Below, one piece after another: positions 54,462-63,947 of a DNA stretch of 64,000 nucleotides; the first letter of the stretch is position 1; each line of letters starts with the position of its first letter. The stretch spans positions 159,216 through 223,215 of the forward strand of contig NZ_AMRJ01000003.1 of assembly GCF_000300995.1 (NCBI RefSeq). The letters are read 5' to 3'. The notes below the pieces were generated by a model. It was not told the DNA's origin and made no database searches. It saw nothing but the letters and a program-made list of their open reading frames with translations. The stretch is from Alcanivorax hongdengensis A-11-3 (GTDB lineage: Bacteria > Pseudomonadota > Gammaproteobacteria > Pseudomonadales > Alcanivoracaceae). The position numbers were made by a program, and so were the translations under genes.

Positions 54462-55157
54462 ATGCCGTTGATGCGCCCCCTGATTCTCTTTCTCTGTGCC
54501 CTGACCCTGGCCGCCTGCGCCCGCAGCCCGGTGGTAAAACTCTACGATGGCCCGGACAAGGCCGATAGCCAGCTACTGACGGTACGCGTGCCCACCGAGC
54601 TGGAAGTGTTCACCATCAACGGCAAACAGGTGGATGGTGCCAATACCTTCTTCGCCACCGGCCACAAGGATCTCAAACTGGCACCGGGCCGCTACGAAAT
54701 CCTGGCCTACTACAAGGAACTGTTCCAGCTGGACGCGGACAACCACGAGATCATCAAGACCAACCCGGCCAACTTCATTGTCGACGGCAAGGCCGGCGAG
54801 ACCTACCAGCTGGGCTTCAAGAAACCCCAGGACGTGGATGAAGCCCGGGCCATGGAAGACAACTTCAGTGGCTGGACCGAAAACCTGGCCACCGGTGACA
54901 AGGTGGCGGCGGAGAAATCCGGCCTGATCCTCAAGCGCGGCTTCCTGGCGCCGATCACCGGCGAAGCGGTGGAAACCGCCGACACGGCCACCAGCAGCAG
55001 CGTCGCCCCGCAGGCAGCTGCCGCAGCGGCCACCGGTGGCGCCGCCGCCAGCCAGTCAGCCCCGGCAGCAGGCAGCTACCTGGATACCCTCAAGGCGCAG
55101 TGGAACCAGGCCACCCCGGAAGAGCGTCGGCAGTTCCTGCAGTGGATCTCCCAGTAA
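54462..55157 (+). CDS. DUF2057 (YccT-like) lipoprotein
   Basis: I chose the second ATG (preceded by GGAG at 7 bp), giving 231 residues with a lipobox LAAC at about residue 19. The YccT-type domain follows (TVRVPTELEVFTINGKQV, LAPGRYEILAYYKELF, FIVDGKAGETYQLGFKKP). A low-complexity Ala/Ser/Thr linker (about 170-205) leads to a short helical tail (YLDTLKAQWNQATPEERRQFLQWIS). Function unknown. Confidence 0.82.
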   Translation: MPLMRPLILFLCALTLAACARSPVVKLYDGPDKADSQLLTVRVPTELEVFTINGKQVDGANTFFATGHKDLKLAPGRYEILAYYKELFQLDADNHEIIKTNPANFIVDGKAGETYQLGFKKPQDVDEARAMEDNFSGWTENLATGDKVAAEKSGLILKRGFLAPITGEAVETADTATSSSVAPQAAAAAATGGAAASQSAPAAGSYLDTLKAQWNQATPEERRQFLQWISQ

Positions 55158-55246
55158 GGCATTGACTGGCAACGGTCGGGGATCACCAGCACGCCGGGTG
55201 ATTCCCTCGCCCATGACCTGCGGTCGCCATCACTGCCCGGCACGCG

Positions 55247-55672
55247 CTACCCCCCTTCCCCCTGAATCGTGGCCATGATGCGTCTTTGCCCGCCATGGTC
55301 GCGGTGCTCGCACAGATAAATGCCCTGCCAGGTGCCCAGCGCCAGATGGCCATCGTGGATCGGCAGGGTCAGTGACGGCCCGATCAAGACGCTCTTGATA
55401 TGGGCCGGCATGTCGTCCGGCCCCTCCAGGGTATGGGCATAATAGGGCGCGTTCTCCGGCACCATCACGTTGAGATGGCGCTCCAGATCAGCACGCACAT
55501 CCGGGTCGGCATTTTCATTGATGGTCAGCGAGGCAGAGGTATGCTGGATAAAAAGATGCAGCAACCCGACCTTCACCTCACCCAACACCGGCAGGCCTTC
55601 CAGCACCTCACGGGTAACCAGATGGCAACCACGGCGTTTGGCAGACAATGTCAATGTTCTCTGGAACCACAT
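55247..55672 (-). CDS. yjbQ: YjbQ family protein (UPF0047)
   Basis: A 141-residue protein starting at the ATG preceded by GGAGGAA. Conserved segments are [28 protein letters not shown] and [19 protein letters not shown], then [17 protein letters not shown]. Some members have thiamin-phosphate synthase activity; the main role remains unclear. Divergent from the SDR gene, 78 bp away. Confidence 0.93.
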   Translation of the reverse strand: MWFQRTLTLSAKRRGCHLVTREVLEGLPVLGEVKVGLLHLFIQHTSASLTINENADPDVRADLERHLNVMVPENAPYYAHTLEGPDDMPAHIKSVLIGPSLTLPIHDGHLALGTWQGIYLCEHRDHGGQRRIMATIQGEGG

Positions 55673-55749
55673 TTTCGTTCCTCCGGATATTGGCGCCCTC
55701 GCAGGCCGGCGGCACACTGGACTCTGCAACCGACAAACAAGAGAACACC

Positions 55750-56556
55750 ATGAAATTAAAGGGCCAGACCATTGTACTCACCGGTTCCTCCAGCGGCATC
55801 GGCGCCGAAGCGGCCCGCCTGTTCGCCCGCCGTGGCGCCCGGCTGTGCCTGGTGGCGCGCCGTGAGGAACAGTTGCGGGACGTGCAGCAAGCCATTCAGG
55901 CCGAAGGCGGCAGCGCCTTTATCTACCCCTGCGACCTGAGTGACAACGATGCCATTGCCGCCTGCGTGGCGCAGATTCTTGCCGACCACCCGCGCATCGA
56001 TGCGCTGGTCAACAATGCCGCCCACTCCATTCGCCGGCCCATTGAAGACGCCCTGGATCGCCTGCACGACTTCGAGCGCACCGCCCAGCTCAACTATATC
56101 GGCGCCGTGGCCATCACCCTGAAACTGCTACCGCGCTTTCTTGAACAGGGCCACGGGCATGTGGTCAATGTCTCCAGCCTGTCCACGCAGATTCCCATCC
56201 CGCTGTTCTCGGCCTACCTGGCCAGCAAGAGCGCGCTGGAATCCTTCACCCGTTCCCTGCAGGCGGAGCTGGGCCACAAGGGCATCTCCACCACCGTGGT
56301 CTACTTCCCCATGGTGCGCACGCCCATGTCATCACGGACCGCCATCTACAAATACATGCCGATGATGGATGTGAAAAAGGCCGCCGGCTGGCTGGTGGAA
56401 GCCTGCGAGAAACGCCCGGCGCGCATTGCCCGCCCCATGGGCAAAGTCGGCAGTGTGCTGCTGGCGGCGGTGCCGGGCCCGGTCACTCGCCTGCCGCAAC
56501 CGCTGTTTCGCGGCATGGACAAACTGCTGGCCAACCGCCTGAAAAAGAAGGGGTGA
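55750..56556 (+). CDS. short-chain dehydrogenase/reductase
   Basis: A 268-residue NAD(P)-dependent oxidoreductase. [10 protein letters not shown] (11-20) binds the cofactor, NNAA is present, and the catalytic set is Ser in NVSSLS and Tyr/Lys in YLASK. Arg32-Arg33 after the second strand (VARREEQL) suggests NADPH. The basic, hydrophobic C-terminus ([18 protein letters not shown]) may touch the membrane, as in SDRs acting on lipids. Substrate unknown. Confidence 0.88.
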   Translation: MKLKGQTIVLTGSSSGIGAEAARLFARRGARLCLVARREEQLRDVQQAIQAEGGSAFIYPCDLSDNDAIAACVAQILADHPRIDALVNNAAHSIRRPIEDALDRLHDFERTAQLNYIGAVAITLKLLPRFLEQGHGHVVNVSSLSTQIPIPLFSAYLASKSALESFTRSLQAELGHKGISTTVVYFPMVRTPMSSRTAIYKYMPMMDVKKAAGWLVEACEKRPARIARPMGKVGSVLLAAVPGPVTRLPQPLFRGMDKLLANRLKKKG

Positions 56557-56603
56557 TAGCGCCATGATCGCCAACCGGCGGCTATCCGCCCGCCAGCGCG
56601 GGC

Positions 56604-57560
56604 TCAATTCACCACATTCACCGGGGTGCCCGCCTGCCACTGGCGAATATTGTCGGCCACACCATCCAGCAGACGCTGGCGACATTCACGGCTGATCCAG
56701 GCGTTGTGCGGCGTGATGATCAGGTTGGGCAGATCGTCAGCCAGCAGCACATGGTCCGCCGGCGGCGGCTCCACACTCAGCACATCCAGCCCGGCACCGC
56801 CCAGGTGCCCGTTTCTGAGCGCCTCCGCCAGCGCCGGTTCATCCACCAGGCCGCCACGGGCGGTATTGATCAGCAGGGCTCCGGGTTTCATCTGCGCCAG
56901 GAAGGAGCGATTCACCAGCCGCTCGGTCTGCGCGGTCAGCGGGCAGTGCAGGCTGACCACATCGGCCTCGGCCAGCAGGTGCGTCAATGGCAGCCGGCCA
57001 CGCTGCTCCGCCGCCCCCTGCAGCGATTGCGCCACCACCACCCGCATGCCCAGCGCCTCGGCCACCCGGGCGACACCCCGGCCCAGGTTGCCATAGCCGA
57101 TAATGCCCAGGGTTTTGCCGGCCAGCTCGGTGACCGGGTGACTCAACAGGCAGAACTGCGGCGAGCGCGACCATTCGCCGGCACGCACATCTGCGGCATA
57201 CTCATACCAGCGGGTGGCCAGGGACAGCATCAGCGCGAGGGTATGTTGCACCACGGTGGCACCGGCATAGCCGCTCACATTGCAGACGGTGATGCCGCGT
57301 TCGCGGGCCACAGCCAGATCCACATTGTTGGTGCCGGTGGCGCTGATACAGATCAGTTTCAGGTCCGGCGCCCGGGCCAGCACATCGGCATCCAGCACCA
57401 CCTTGTTGGTAATCACCACGGCGGCACCGTCCAGCCGCTCCACGGTTTGCGCCGGCGTGGTATGGCGGTAACACTGCCAGTGTGGCAACAGCGCATTCAG
57501 GGCGCTCAGGTCCAGCTCATCGGGCCTCACCGTGTCGGCATCAAGAAACACTCCCTGCAT
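56604..57560 (-). CDS. D-2-hydroxyacid dehydrogenase
   Basis: A 318-residue NAD(P)-dependent enzyme of the hydroxypyruvate/glycerate dehydrogenase type. GIIGYGNLGRGVARVAEALG is the Rossmann motif; catalytic residues are Arg in NTARGGLVDE, Glu in SVEPPPADH and His in TPHNAWISRE. The ATG of MQGVFLDADTV has GGTGA upstream; an in-frame ATG 27 bp earlier cannot be excluded. Divergent from the DUF523 gene across 39 bp. Confidence 0.88.
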   Translation of the reverse strand: MQGVFLDADTVRPDELDLSALNALLPHWQCYRHTTPAQTVERLDGAAVVITNKVVLDADVLARAPDLKLICISATGTNNVDLAVARERGITVCNVSGYAGATVVQHTLALMLSLATRWYEYAADVRAGEWSRSPQFCLLSHPVTELAGKTLGIIGYGNLGRGVARVAEALGMRVVVAQSLQGAAEQRGRLPLTHLLAEADVVSLHCPLTAQTERLVNRSFLAQMKPGALLINTARGGLVDEPALAEALRNGHLGGAGLDVLSVEPPPADHVLLADDLPNLIITPHNAWISRECRQRLLDGVADNIRQWQAGTPVNVVN

Positions 57561-57599
57561 GGCTGTCACCTTTGTCCGTTGTTCCATTGAGGGTTCTAC

Positions 57600-58268
57600 A
57601 TGCTAACGGATTTGCTGGAAAAAATGGGCTTCGCCCTGCCCCGCCGGGAGATGGACAAACCCCTGGTGGGCGTCAGTGCCTGCCTGCTCGGGCAGCCGGT
57701 CCGTTATGATGGCGGCGACCGCTTCAACCACCTGATCACCAACCGGCTCAGCGACCTGCTGCGTTTCATGCCGGTTTGCCCGGAGGTGGCCATTGGCCTG
57801 CCGGTGCCCCGGCCACCGATACAGGTAGTGCAGATGGGTGAGGGAAAACGGGTACGCGGAGTACTGGAGCCGGAGCGCGACTTCACTGACGCGCTGGAAG
57901 CGGTGGCCGATGAGCTGGACGCGCCCCTCAGTGGCTTTCTGCTCAAGGCCCGCTCGCCCAGCTGCGGGCACCTGAGTACACCGGTCCATGACGACAACGG
58001 CCAACCCATCGGCATGGATTCCGGCGCCTTCGCCCGGCGCCTGCACCAGCGCTACCCGCGCATTGCCCTGGCCAATGAAAGCGATCTGGAAAAGCCGGCC
58101 TTTGTGCAGGAGTTTCTGCTACAGGTGTTCTGCTACCAGCAATGGCACGGCAGCGACCAGCAGGGCCAGTGGCTGCAAGGCATGCGTGAGCGCACCCATG
58201 TTCTGGAGGAGCCGCTGCAAACCTGCACCAACCATTACCTGCAACGGCTCAGCGAGGCGATGCACTAG
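57600..58268 (+). CDS. DUF523 family protein (TudS-like)
   Basis: A 222-residue protein with the three DUF523 cysteines in ACLLGQPVRYDG, FMPVCPEVAIGLPVPRPP and SPSCG. In the studied homologue TudS these hold a [4Fe-4S] cluster that removes sulfur from 2-thiouracil. It has a C-terminal extension of about 60 residues but no full DUF1722 domain. The substrate here is an inference. The stop codon is followed by CAGCCTG, a partial match to the stop-adjacent motif. Confidence 0.82.
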   Translation: MLTDLLEKMGFALPRREMDKPLVGVSACLLGQPVRYDGGDRFNHLITNRLSDLLRFMPVCPEVAIGLPVPRPPIQVVQMGEGKRVRGVLEPERDFTDALEAVADELDAPLSGFLLKARSPSCGHLSTPVHDDNGQPIGMDSGAFARRLHQRYPRIALANESDLEKPAFVQEFLLQVFCYQQWHGSDQQGQWLQGMRERTHVLEEPLQTCTNHYLQRLSEAMH

Positions 58269-58311
58269 CAGCCTGCCGGGGTCCAGCCGCCCGACAACAT
58301 TGATTTGTCGC

Positions 58312-58361
58312 GGGAGCGTGCTTGCACGCGAATGGCCGGATTCGCGTGCAAGCACGCTCCC
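58312..58361. repeat. REP-like inverted pair
   Basis: Two 22-bp arms (GGGAGCGTGCTTGCACGCGAAT and its exact reverse complement) flank a 6-bp centre. Each arm is itself an imperfect hairpin of pseudomonad REP type. It lies between convergent genes. Confidence 0.85.
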
Positions 58362-58388
58362 ACAAGACACCCATTGATTGACGGGTTG

Positions 58389-58844
58389 CTAGTACCAGAT
58401 CACCACGGCGGCGGTAATGGCACCAAACAGCAACGACAGCCCCAGCAGGGTGCCCCAGGGAAAAGGCGGCGCCGGCGGCTCGGTGTCCAGCTGTTTTTCC
58501 AGCCAGGTTTTCAGCAGCACGGTGTTGCGGGTGTTGGCCTTGAAGATGGCATCAAAGGCATCGCCCACCACCGGCAACAGCCCGCCGAAAAAGTCGATCA
58601 GCATGTTGCGCACCATACGCCGCTTGACCTTGCCGCTGGCGCCGGCGCGCTGGGCCTCCACCAGCACATAGCTGGCCAGCACCAGCCCGGCCAGATCCCC
58701 GAAACCGGGAATCAGGCCGATAATGGCTTCCGCGCCGATGCGGAATTTGGTGAAGGGAATACCGATATTGCTGTCGGTGAAACGGCTGAATTTTTCCAGC
58801 CGCTGCAGGGCGGCCTGCTGTTCTTCCCGGGTGGGCTCGGCCAT
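58389..58844 (-). CDS. DUF4112 domain protein
   Basis: A 151-residue protein from the ATG of MAEPTREEQQ, which shares a base with the Rieske gene stop (TAATG). The family core is ALQRLEKFSRFTDSNIGIPFTKFRIGAEAIIGLIPGFGDLAGLVLASYV then GLLPVVGDAFDAIFKANTRN, with one or two amphipathic helices and a C-terminal transmembrane helix (133-151). Function unknown. Confidence 0.85.
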   Translation of the reverse strand: MAEPTREEQQAALQRLEKFSRFTDSNIGIPFTKFRIGAEAIIGLIPGFGDLAGLVLASYVLVEAQRAGASGKVKRRMVRNMLIDFFGGLLPVVGDAFDAIFKANTRNTVLLKTWLEKQLDTEPPAPPFPWGTLLGLSLLFGAITAAVVIWY

Positions 58845-59188
58845 TACAACTCCACGAACAGGCGGCCGTCTTCTTCGCTGACCGGCCAGGTCTGCAACGC
58901 CTTCTCGCCGCGCACCACATTCAGCAACTGAACGCCGGGCGGGAAGTTGGCCCACTCACTGACCTCACCGGTGCGGATATCGAAGCGGGCCCGATGCAGG
59001 GGACATTGCACACACTTGTCCTCAATAATCTTGCCCTTGCCCAGCGAGGCAAACATATGGGTACAACGGGCCTGGGTGGCATAAAACCCGTCGCTCAGGT
59101 GGTAAACCACCAGCTTGGTGTCACCGGCCTGAATGGCCTTGCTCTTTCCCTGGGGAATGTCACTGCTGGCGCAGAGATCGTGACGCAT
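58844..59188 (-). CDS. Rieske-type [2Fe-2S] ferredoxin
   Basis: A 114-residue soluble protein with the Rieske ligands Cys42 and His44 (CTH) and Cys62 and His65 (CPLH), followed by RARFDIRTGE as in dioxygenase ferredoxins. It is probably an electron carrier for an oxygenase, but none is adjacent; the P450 and the speA operon do not obviously need it. Forms a two-gene unit with the DUF4112 gene. Confidence 0.9.
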   Translation of the reverse strand: MRHDLCASSDIPQGKSKAIQAGDTKLVVYHLSDGFYATQARCTHMFASLGKGKIIEDKCVQCPLHRARFDIRTGEVSEWANFPPGVQLLNVVRGEKALQTWPVSEEDGRLFVEL

Positions 59189-59276
59189 GTGTTTCTCCTG
59201 GCTGGCTTAAAAAGGTTGGGCTGGCAAGGCCGCCGGCGCTGCCATCGACAGCAGGCGGCCTCGCGCAAGATTGTGG

Positions 59277-61157
59277 CTACTCCAGGTAGGTATACCCTGC
59301 CAGGCCTTCGCGGACCAGCTCGATAAAGCCGTCCTGCTCGGCCTGCGCCAGGTGGGCCTGGCGGCAGTGCTGTTCCAGCGCTTCCAGCAGGCGATCCGGG
59401 TCATAGTTCACGTACCGCAGCACCGAGCTGACGGTATCGCCCTGGATGGCATGGTCCAGACGCAGGGCGCCGTCGGCATCCACATCCACATCCACCGAAT
59501 CGGTATCGCCAAACAGGTTGTGCATGTCACCCAGGATTTCCTGGTAGGCACCAACCATGAAGATACCCAGATGGCCATTGAGCTGATCCGGCAGCGGCAG
59601 GGAGCTCTCCACCCCTTCGCCATCCACGAACTGATCGATGCGCCCGTCCGAATCACAGGTAATATCCTGCAACACGGCACGGCGGGTCACCGGCTGATCC
59701 AGACCGGACAGCGGCAACACCGGGAACACCTGGTTGATGCCCCACACATCCGGCACCGACTGGAACACGGAAAAATTCACGAACAGCTTGTCGGCCAGGG
59801 TTTCATTGAGTTGGTCGAGCAATTCACGCTGCTGCTTGCGCAGCGGATTGAGCCGCCCACGCAGGGCCAGCAGACAGTTGATATAAAGCTGCTCGCCCCG
59901 GGCCCGGGTGGCCAGCCCCAGCTCGCCGGTAATATAGCGTTGGTGAATGTCCTGCCAGGCACTGACCACTTCCGGGAAACGCTCCAGCAGGTTACCGGGC
60001 TCACCGGCCAGCGCCGCTTGCAGCTGCCACAGCTGATGCAGCTCGTCGGCGTCATCGGCGCCGGGCGCCTCCACGGTCACCGGTGCCATCTGTTCCTGGT
60101 CGGTGATGTTGACCAGCAGCACCGCATGGTGGGCGGTCAGCGCGCGACCGGATTCGGAGATGATATGCGGCTCGGGCAGACCGTGGCGGGCACACTGCTC
60201 CTGCAGGGTCTGCACGATGTGCCGGGCGTAGTCCGCCACGCCGTAGTTCATGGAGCAGTAGGAACGCGAGTGGGTGCCCTCGTAGTCCACGCCCAGACCG
60301 CCGCCCACGTCCACGGTTTCCACCGCCGCACCCAGCGCGCGCATCTCGGCATAGTAACGGGCCGCCTCGCGCATGCCCGCCTTGATATCCTGGATGTTGG
60401 CCACCTGGGAGCCCAGATGGAAATGCAGCAGCTTGACGCAATCAAGCCGGCCAGCCTGGCGGCAGTGCTCCAGCGCCTGCATCAACTGCGGCGCGCTGAG
60501 GCCGAACTTGGATTTCTCGCCACCGGTGTTCTGCCAGTTGCCCTTGCTGATGCTCATCAGCCGCACCCGCAGACCAATGCGCGGCGCCACGCCCAGCTCA
60601 TCGGCAATGGTCAGCAGCGCCGGCAGCTCGGACATCTTCTCCACCACGATATGCACATGGAAGCCGAGCTTCTCGCCCATCAGCGCCAGGCGCAGGTATT
60701 CCGCATCCTTGTAGCCATTGCAGACGATGGTGTCACCGGGCCGGGAGAGCGCCAGCACCGCCAGCAACTCCGGCTTGGAGCCGGCTTCCAGGCCAATACG
60801 CTCGCCGTCATCGCGGGCCCGCAAAATCTCGTGCACCACCCGGCGCTGCTGGTTGACCTTGATCGGGTAGACCGGCGTGTAGTGGCCCTGGTACTGCTGG
60901 CCGTCAATGGCCTCACGAAAGGCCCCGGCCAGCAGCTTCACGCGCTGGCGCAGAATACCGGAAAAGCGCGCCAGCACCGGCGCACGCAGCCCCGCACTGC
61001 GGCAGGCTGCCAGCACCGCCTCCAGCGTGGCCTCCCCGCCCTGCTCCCCATTGGGTCGCACGCACAGGCGGCCCTGGTCGTCGATGCGGAAGTAGCTGTC
61101 GCCCCAGCGGTCCACGTTGTAGATCTCGCTGGCGGGTACGGGGGTTCTGTCGGTCAT
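59277..61157 (-). CDS. speA: biosynthetic arginine decarboxylase
   Basis: A PLP enzyme that turns arginine into agmatine for putrescine synthesis. From the chosen ATG (AGGA upstream) it has 626 residues, the normal size. Lys100 in YPIKVNQQ forms the Schiff base. GLEAGSKPELLAVLAL, LHFHLGSQ and VGGGLGVDYEGT are the fold-III barrel motifs. Divergent from speE; the agmatine-to-putrescine genes are not in the window. Confidence 0.97.
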   Translation of the reverse strand: MTDRTPVPASEIYNVDRWGDSYFRIDDQGRLCVRPNGEQGGEATLEAVLAACRSAGLRAPVLARFSGILRQRVKLLAGAFREAIDGQQYQGHYTPVYPIKVNQQRRVVHEILRARDDGERIGLEAGSKPELLAVLALSRPGDTIVCNGYKDAEYLRLALMGEKLGFHVHIVVEKMSELPALLTIADELGVAPRIGLRVRLMSISKGNWQNTGGEKSKFGLSAPQLMQALEHCRQAGRLDCVKLLHFHLGSQVANIQDIKAGMREAARYYAEMRALGAAVETVDVGGGLGVDYEGTHSRSYCSMNYGVADYARHIVQTLQEQCARHGLPEPHIISESGRALTAHHAVLLVNITDQEQMAPVTVEAPGADDADELHQLWQLQAALAGEPGNLLERFPEVVSAWQDIHQRYITGELGLATRARGEQLYINCLLALRGRLNPLRKQQRELLDQLNETLADKLFVNFSVFQSVPDVWGINQVFPVLPLSGLDQPVTRRAVLQDITCDSDGRIDQFVDGEGVESSLPLPDQLNGHLGIFMVGAYQEILGDMHNLFGDTDSVDVDVDADGALRLDHAIQGDTVSSVLRYVNYDPDRLLEALEQHCRQAHLAQAEQDGFIELVREGLAGYTYLE

Positions 61158-61257
61158 TACCTGTCCTGAATCACACTGGCACGCAACACGCGGGCAAGCC
61201 CGCAACAGGGGCCATTATGCCTGCCAGCCGCCGTCTGTCGCATCCCCTTTTCTTGTT

Positions 61258-61285
61258 TTGACAGACGCCCCCCATCTCTTACAAT
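61258..61285 (+). promoter_or_regulatory. sigma70 promoter of speE
   Basis: Perfect -35 TTGACA (61258-61263), 16-bp spacer, -10 TACAAT (61280-61285), 53 bp before the speE start. Confidence 0.75.
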
Positions 61286-61338
61286 CGCGACTATCGTTCA
61301 CCCGTCGAACACCCCTGTATTTTCCACCGGAATCGCCC

Positions 61339-62199
61339 ATGAGCACCTCCAAGGACAACTGGTTTTACGAGCACTTCGACACCGCCGGCACCGCCTTTGG
61401 CCTGCGCCTGAAACAGAAGCTGGAAGAGGTGCAGACCGAGTATCAGCACATCGAAATGTGGGAGACCGACACCTTCGGCTACCTGATGACCATCGATGGC
61501 GCCACCATGCTCAGCACCCGCGACAACTTCCTCTACCACGAGATGATGTCGCACCCGGTGCTGTTCAGCCACGCCAACCCGAAACGGGTGATCATCATCG
61601 GCGGCGGCGACTGCGGCACCCTGCGCGAAGTGCTGCGCCACCCGGGCGTGGAAAAGGCCACCCAGATCGACATCGACGAGATGGTCACCCGCCTGTCCGA
61701 GAAATACTTCCCGGAGCTGTGCGAATCCAACAACGACAGCCGTGCCGAACTGCTGTTCGAAGACGGCGTGCAATACATGCGCAACTGTGAAGACGGCAGC
61801 GTGGACGTGATCATCGTGGATTCCACCGACCCGGTGGGCCCGGCGGAAGGCCTGTTCAAGGCCGACTTCTTCCGCGATTGCCACCGCGTCCTGGCCGATG
61901 GCGGCATCATCGTGCAACAGTCAGAGTCACCGCTGCTGCACAGCGACACCATCATCAAGGATCTTCACAAGAACATGCGCGAAGCGGGCTTCAGCAGCAC
62001 CCAGACCCTGCCCTTCCCGCAGCCGGTCTACCCCAGCGGCTGGTGGAGCTGCACCCTGGCCGGCAAGAACACCGACGTGGCCGCGTTCCGCGAAACCGAC
62101 GCCACCGGCAAGGGCTTTGAGACGAAGTATTATTCAGCGGCCATGCACAAGGGCGCGCTGGTGATGCCGCCGTTTATGGAGAAGGCGATTAAGGGCTAA
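61339..62199 (+). CDS. speE: spermidine synthase
   Basis: Transfers aminopropyl from decarboxylated SAM to putrescine. The ATG of MSTSKDNWFYEHF gives 286 residues; the upstream in-frame ATG lies at the promoter. GGGDCGTLREVLRH binds the nucleotide, and the acidic DSTDPVGPAEGLF loop holds the catalytic Asp. It is followed directly by a four-unit heptamer array and a terminator. SpeD, needed for decarboxylated SAM, is not in the window. Confidence 0.96.
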   Translation: MSTSKDNWFYEHFDTAGTAFGLRLKQKLEEVQTEYQHIEMWETDTFGYLMTIDGATMLSTRDNFLYHEMMSHPVLFSHANPKRVIIIGGGDCGTLREVLRHPGVEKATQIDIDEMVTRLSEKYFPELCESNNDSRAELLFEDGVQYMRNCEDGSVDVIIVDSTDPVGPAEGLFKADFFRDCHRVLADGGIIVQQSESPLLHSDTIIKDLHKNMREAGFSSTQTLPFPQPVYPSGWWSCTLAGKNTDVAAFRETDATGKGFETKYYSAAMHKGALVMPPFMEKAIKG

Positions 62200-62227
62200 G
62201 TTGAAAGTTGAAAGTTGAAAGTTGAAA
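62200..62227. repeat. heptamer array D: four exact GTTGAAA units
   Basis: 28 bp, four perfect copies of GTTGAAA starting at the base after the speE stop codon. Array length and unit size equal one arm of elements A and C, but no inverted second array follows; a terminator occupies that place. Confidence 0.85.
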
Positions 62228-62264
62228 AAGTGCCCTTATCTTCGTTGGAAGCAAGGGCATTTTT
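62228..62264. terminator. rho-independent terminator, likely bidirectional
   Basis: TGCCCTT pairs with AAGGGCA, with an inner CTTC-GTTG-GAAG stem in the loop and T5 after it. An A run on the other side could serve the convergent NTPase gene. It marks the composition change to AT-rich DNA. Confidence 0.85.
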
Positions 62265-62291
62265 GTGAAAAGCAAAACATGAAATAAAAGA

Positions 62292-63947
62292 TTAACTTTT
62301 ATCTGCCTCATTTCGCTCTACCGCAAGCTCTACCCGTTTAAAAGTAGCATTAGACTCTTCAAGAACAGCCTCAAAATCTAAATAACTTGGAGCTTGTGTA
62401 AATCTCTTCCATCTATCCAAAAGGTATTTTTTAAACACAGACGCTCTCTTAAATCTAGAATCAATGGTAAGAGACTCAAGCTCTTCGCTAATACTTTCCC
62501 TCACATCAGCACTTAGTATTGGAGTATCGAATACCATCGCATCCAAATAGGCAAACTGTCCCATCCAGCGACGAAAATGATAGGCTCCCGAAGAAGTTAT
62601 TCTAAATGAATCAGGCATCTCACCGATCAAAGCGCCATTTATATCCTCCTCAAAAGTCACCCTTTGCGAGGTTTCTATAAGCTTTTTATTGGTTGACCTT
62701 CTTAGTGACCTCTCTATCTGATCTCCGGTAAAACCTGAATTCTGCAACTCAGAAAAGAGTTCACTAGTAAGGCAAAACCCATCGTTATCTCTATGCCTTC
62801 CATCCAAATCTAGAAAAGCCAATATTATAGGCGCCAAAAAATGCTCATTTGGATCAGAATTGGAAATATCGAATAAATTCATTGCCATTGATGTATCTGA
62901 ACTATAATGCGAATACTCGCCCAATAGAGCCTGCTTAGTAAATTCATGAAGGGGAATTCGATACCTTCCTTTTGTAGCCATTTTTTCTATTATTTTTTCT
63001 GCATCAACGCCCGGACTACCAATAAAATTGGTAACAAATTCAATGGCAGCCCTGATATTCCCTCCTGTTATATTGGAAAGAAACTCAAGAAGCTCAGAAT
63101 TTCCCCTCAATGAAGACAGAAGAGCTTTAAGAAACAAAGCCAAGCTCTCTGCATTAACCGCAAAACCACGATAAACTTCACTGGAAACATTCCCCTCTGC
63201 CATTTTCAAAGCAAATCCAAGCCGCTTCTCAATTACCTTATCAATACGGGGAGGCGAAATCGTGAATACTTTATGCGGGTAGGCTGTAAGCGCTCCAGAC
63301 CTTTTGGACCTAAAGAAAGTTTGCGGCCGCACAGAAATAAAAACCATGGATTCCCAGTCTTGGGCAAGCTCCTGACCAATAACAAAAGCCTCTTGCTGGA
63401 CTTCAAAGTCCCTTTGATCTGCATTATCCAAACATATTATTACTTGCTTCTGGGATGTTTTCGAATAATAACCAATAACTCGCTTTAAATGCTGATCTCT
63501 CTCACCATATAAACTCTCTATCTTTTCCAGAAGCTTTGTTTCATACAAATCGGGATCAGTTTCCTTTTTCCTTCCCCACACACCTCTCGAGAACCGACTA
63601 ATATCCGCAGCATAAACACCTTTTATTATCCCGCTCTCATAAGGATCAACCTCATATTTATCTATTAACTGGCGCTCCACCTCATTCAGAATGAAAACAC
63701 GAAGGTTTTCTGTGAGCGAAGCCTTAGACCCCAAATCAATGTAGATATACAGCGCTTTCTTGAATTCTTCATGTGCACTGTTATACATTAGGTTTTTAAT
63801 AAAAGATGTTTTACCAACCCCAACATCGCCCAACAAGACGATAGGTCTTTTTGCCACAGCTTCGGAAAGAACTTCTGGCGTAAGGTTATCACTTTTTTTG
63901 CTTTTTACACTTTTCAGGCTGGGCTGCGGCTCTGAAGAACTAAACAA
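62292..63947 (-). CDS. P-loop NTPase of unknown function in AT-rich DNA; 5' end probably frameshifted
   Basis: The open frame begins at a TTG (551 residues). Walker A is GDVGVGKTS (40-48), Walker B is IICLDNAD (170-177) and a likely sensor Arg207 lies in ISVRPQTF; the DNAD-type Walker B recalls ORC/Cdc6-like or STAND NTPases. The C-terminal half (about 330-500) has winged-helix-like stretches (ELFSELQNSGFTGDQIERSLRRSTNKKLIE). A stop at 63978 lies in frame upstream, but shifting frame near 63968 would give an ATG start at 63994 and MTQNSEHYLEARYASLF. AT-rich codons unlike all neighbours indicate acquired DNA. A role in phage defence is possible but unproven. Confidence 0.72.
   Translation of the reverse strand: MFSSSEPQPSLKSVKSKKSDNLTPEVLSEAVAKRPIVLLGDVGVGKTSFIKNLMYNSAHEEFKKALYIYIDLGSKASLTENLRVFILNEVERQLIDKYEVDPYESGIIKGVYAADISRFSRGVWGRKKETDPDLYETKLLEKIESLYGERDQHLKRVIGYYSKTSQKQVIICLDNADQRDFEVQQEAFVIGQELAQDWESMVFISVRPQTFFRSKRSGALTAYPHKVFTISPPRIDKVIEKRLGFALKMAEGNVSSEVYRGFAVNAESLALFLKALLSSLRGNSELLEFLSNITGGNIRAAIEFVTNFIGSPGVDAEKIIEKMATKGRYRIPLHEFTKQALLGEYSHYSSDTSMAMNLFDISNSDPNEHFLAPIILAFLDLDGRHRDNDGFCLTSELFSELQNSGFTGDQIERSLRRSTNKKLIETSQRVTFEEDINGALIGEMPDSFRITSSGAYHFRRWMGQFAYLDAMVFDTPILSADVRESISEELESLTIDSRFKRASVFKKYLLDRWKRFTQAPSYLDFEAVLEESNATFKRVELAVERNEADKS

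Noticed and set aside
59271..61169. 632-residue open frame on the + strand
   Set aside because: It is antisense to speA; composition (Gln, His and Leu heavy) is that of a shadow frame and no family motif is present.
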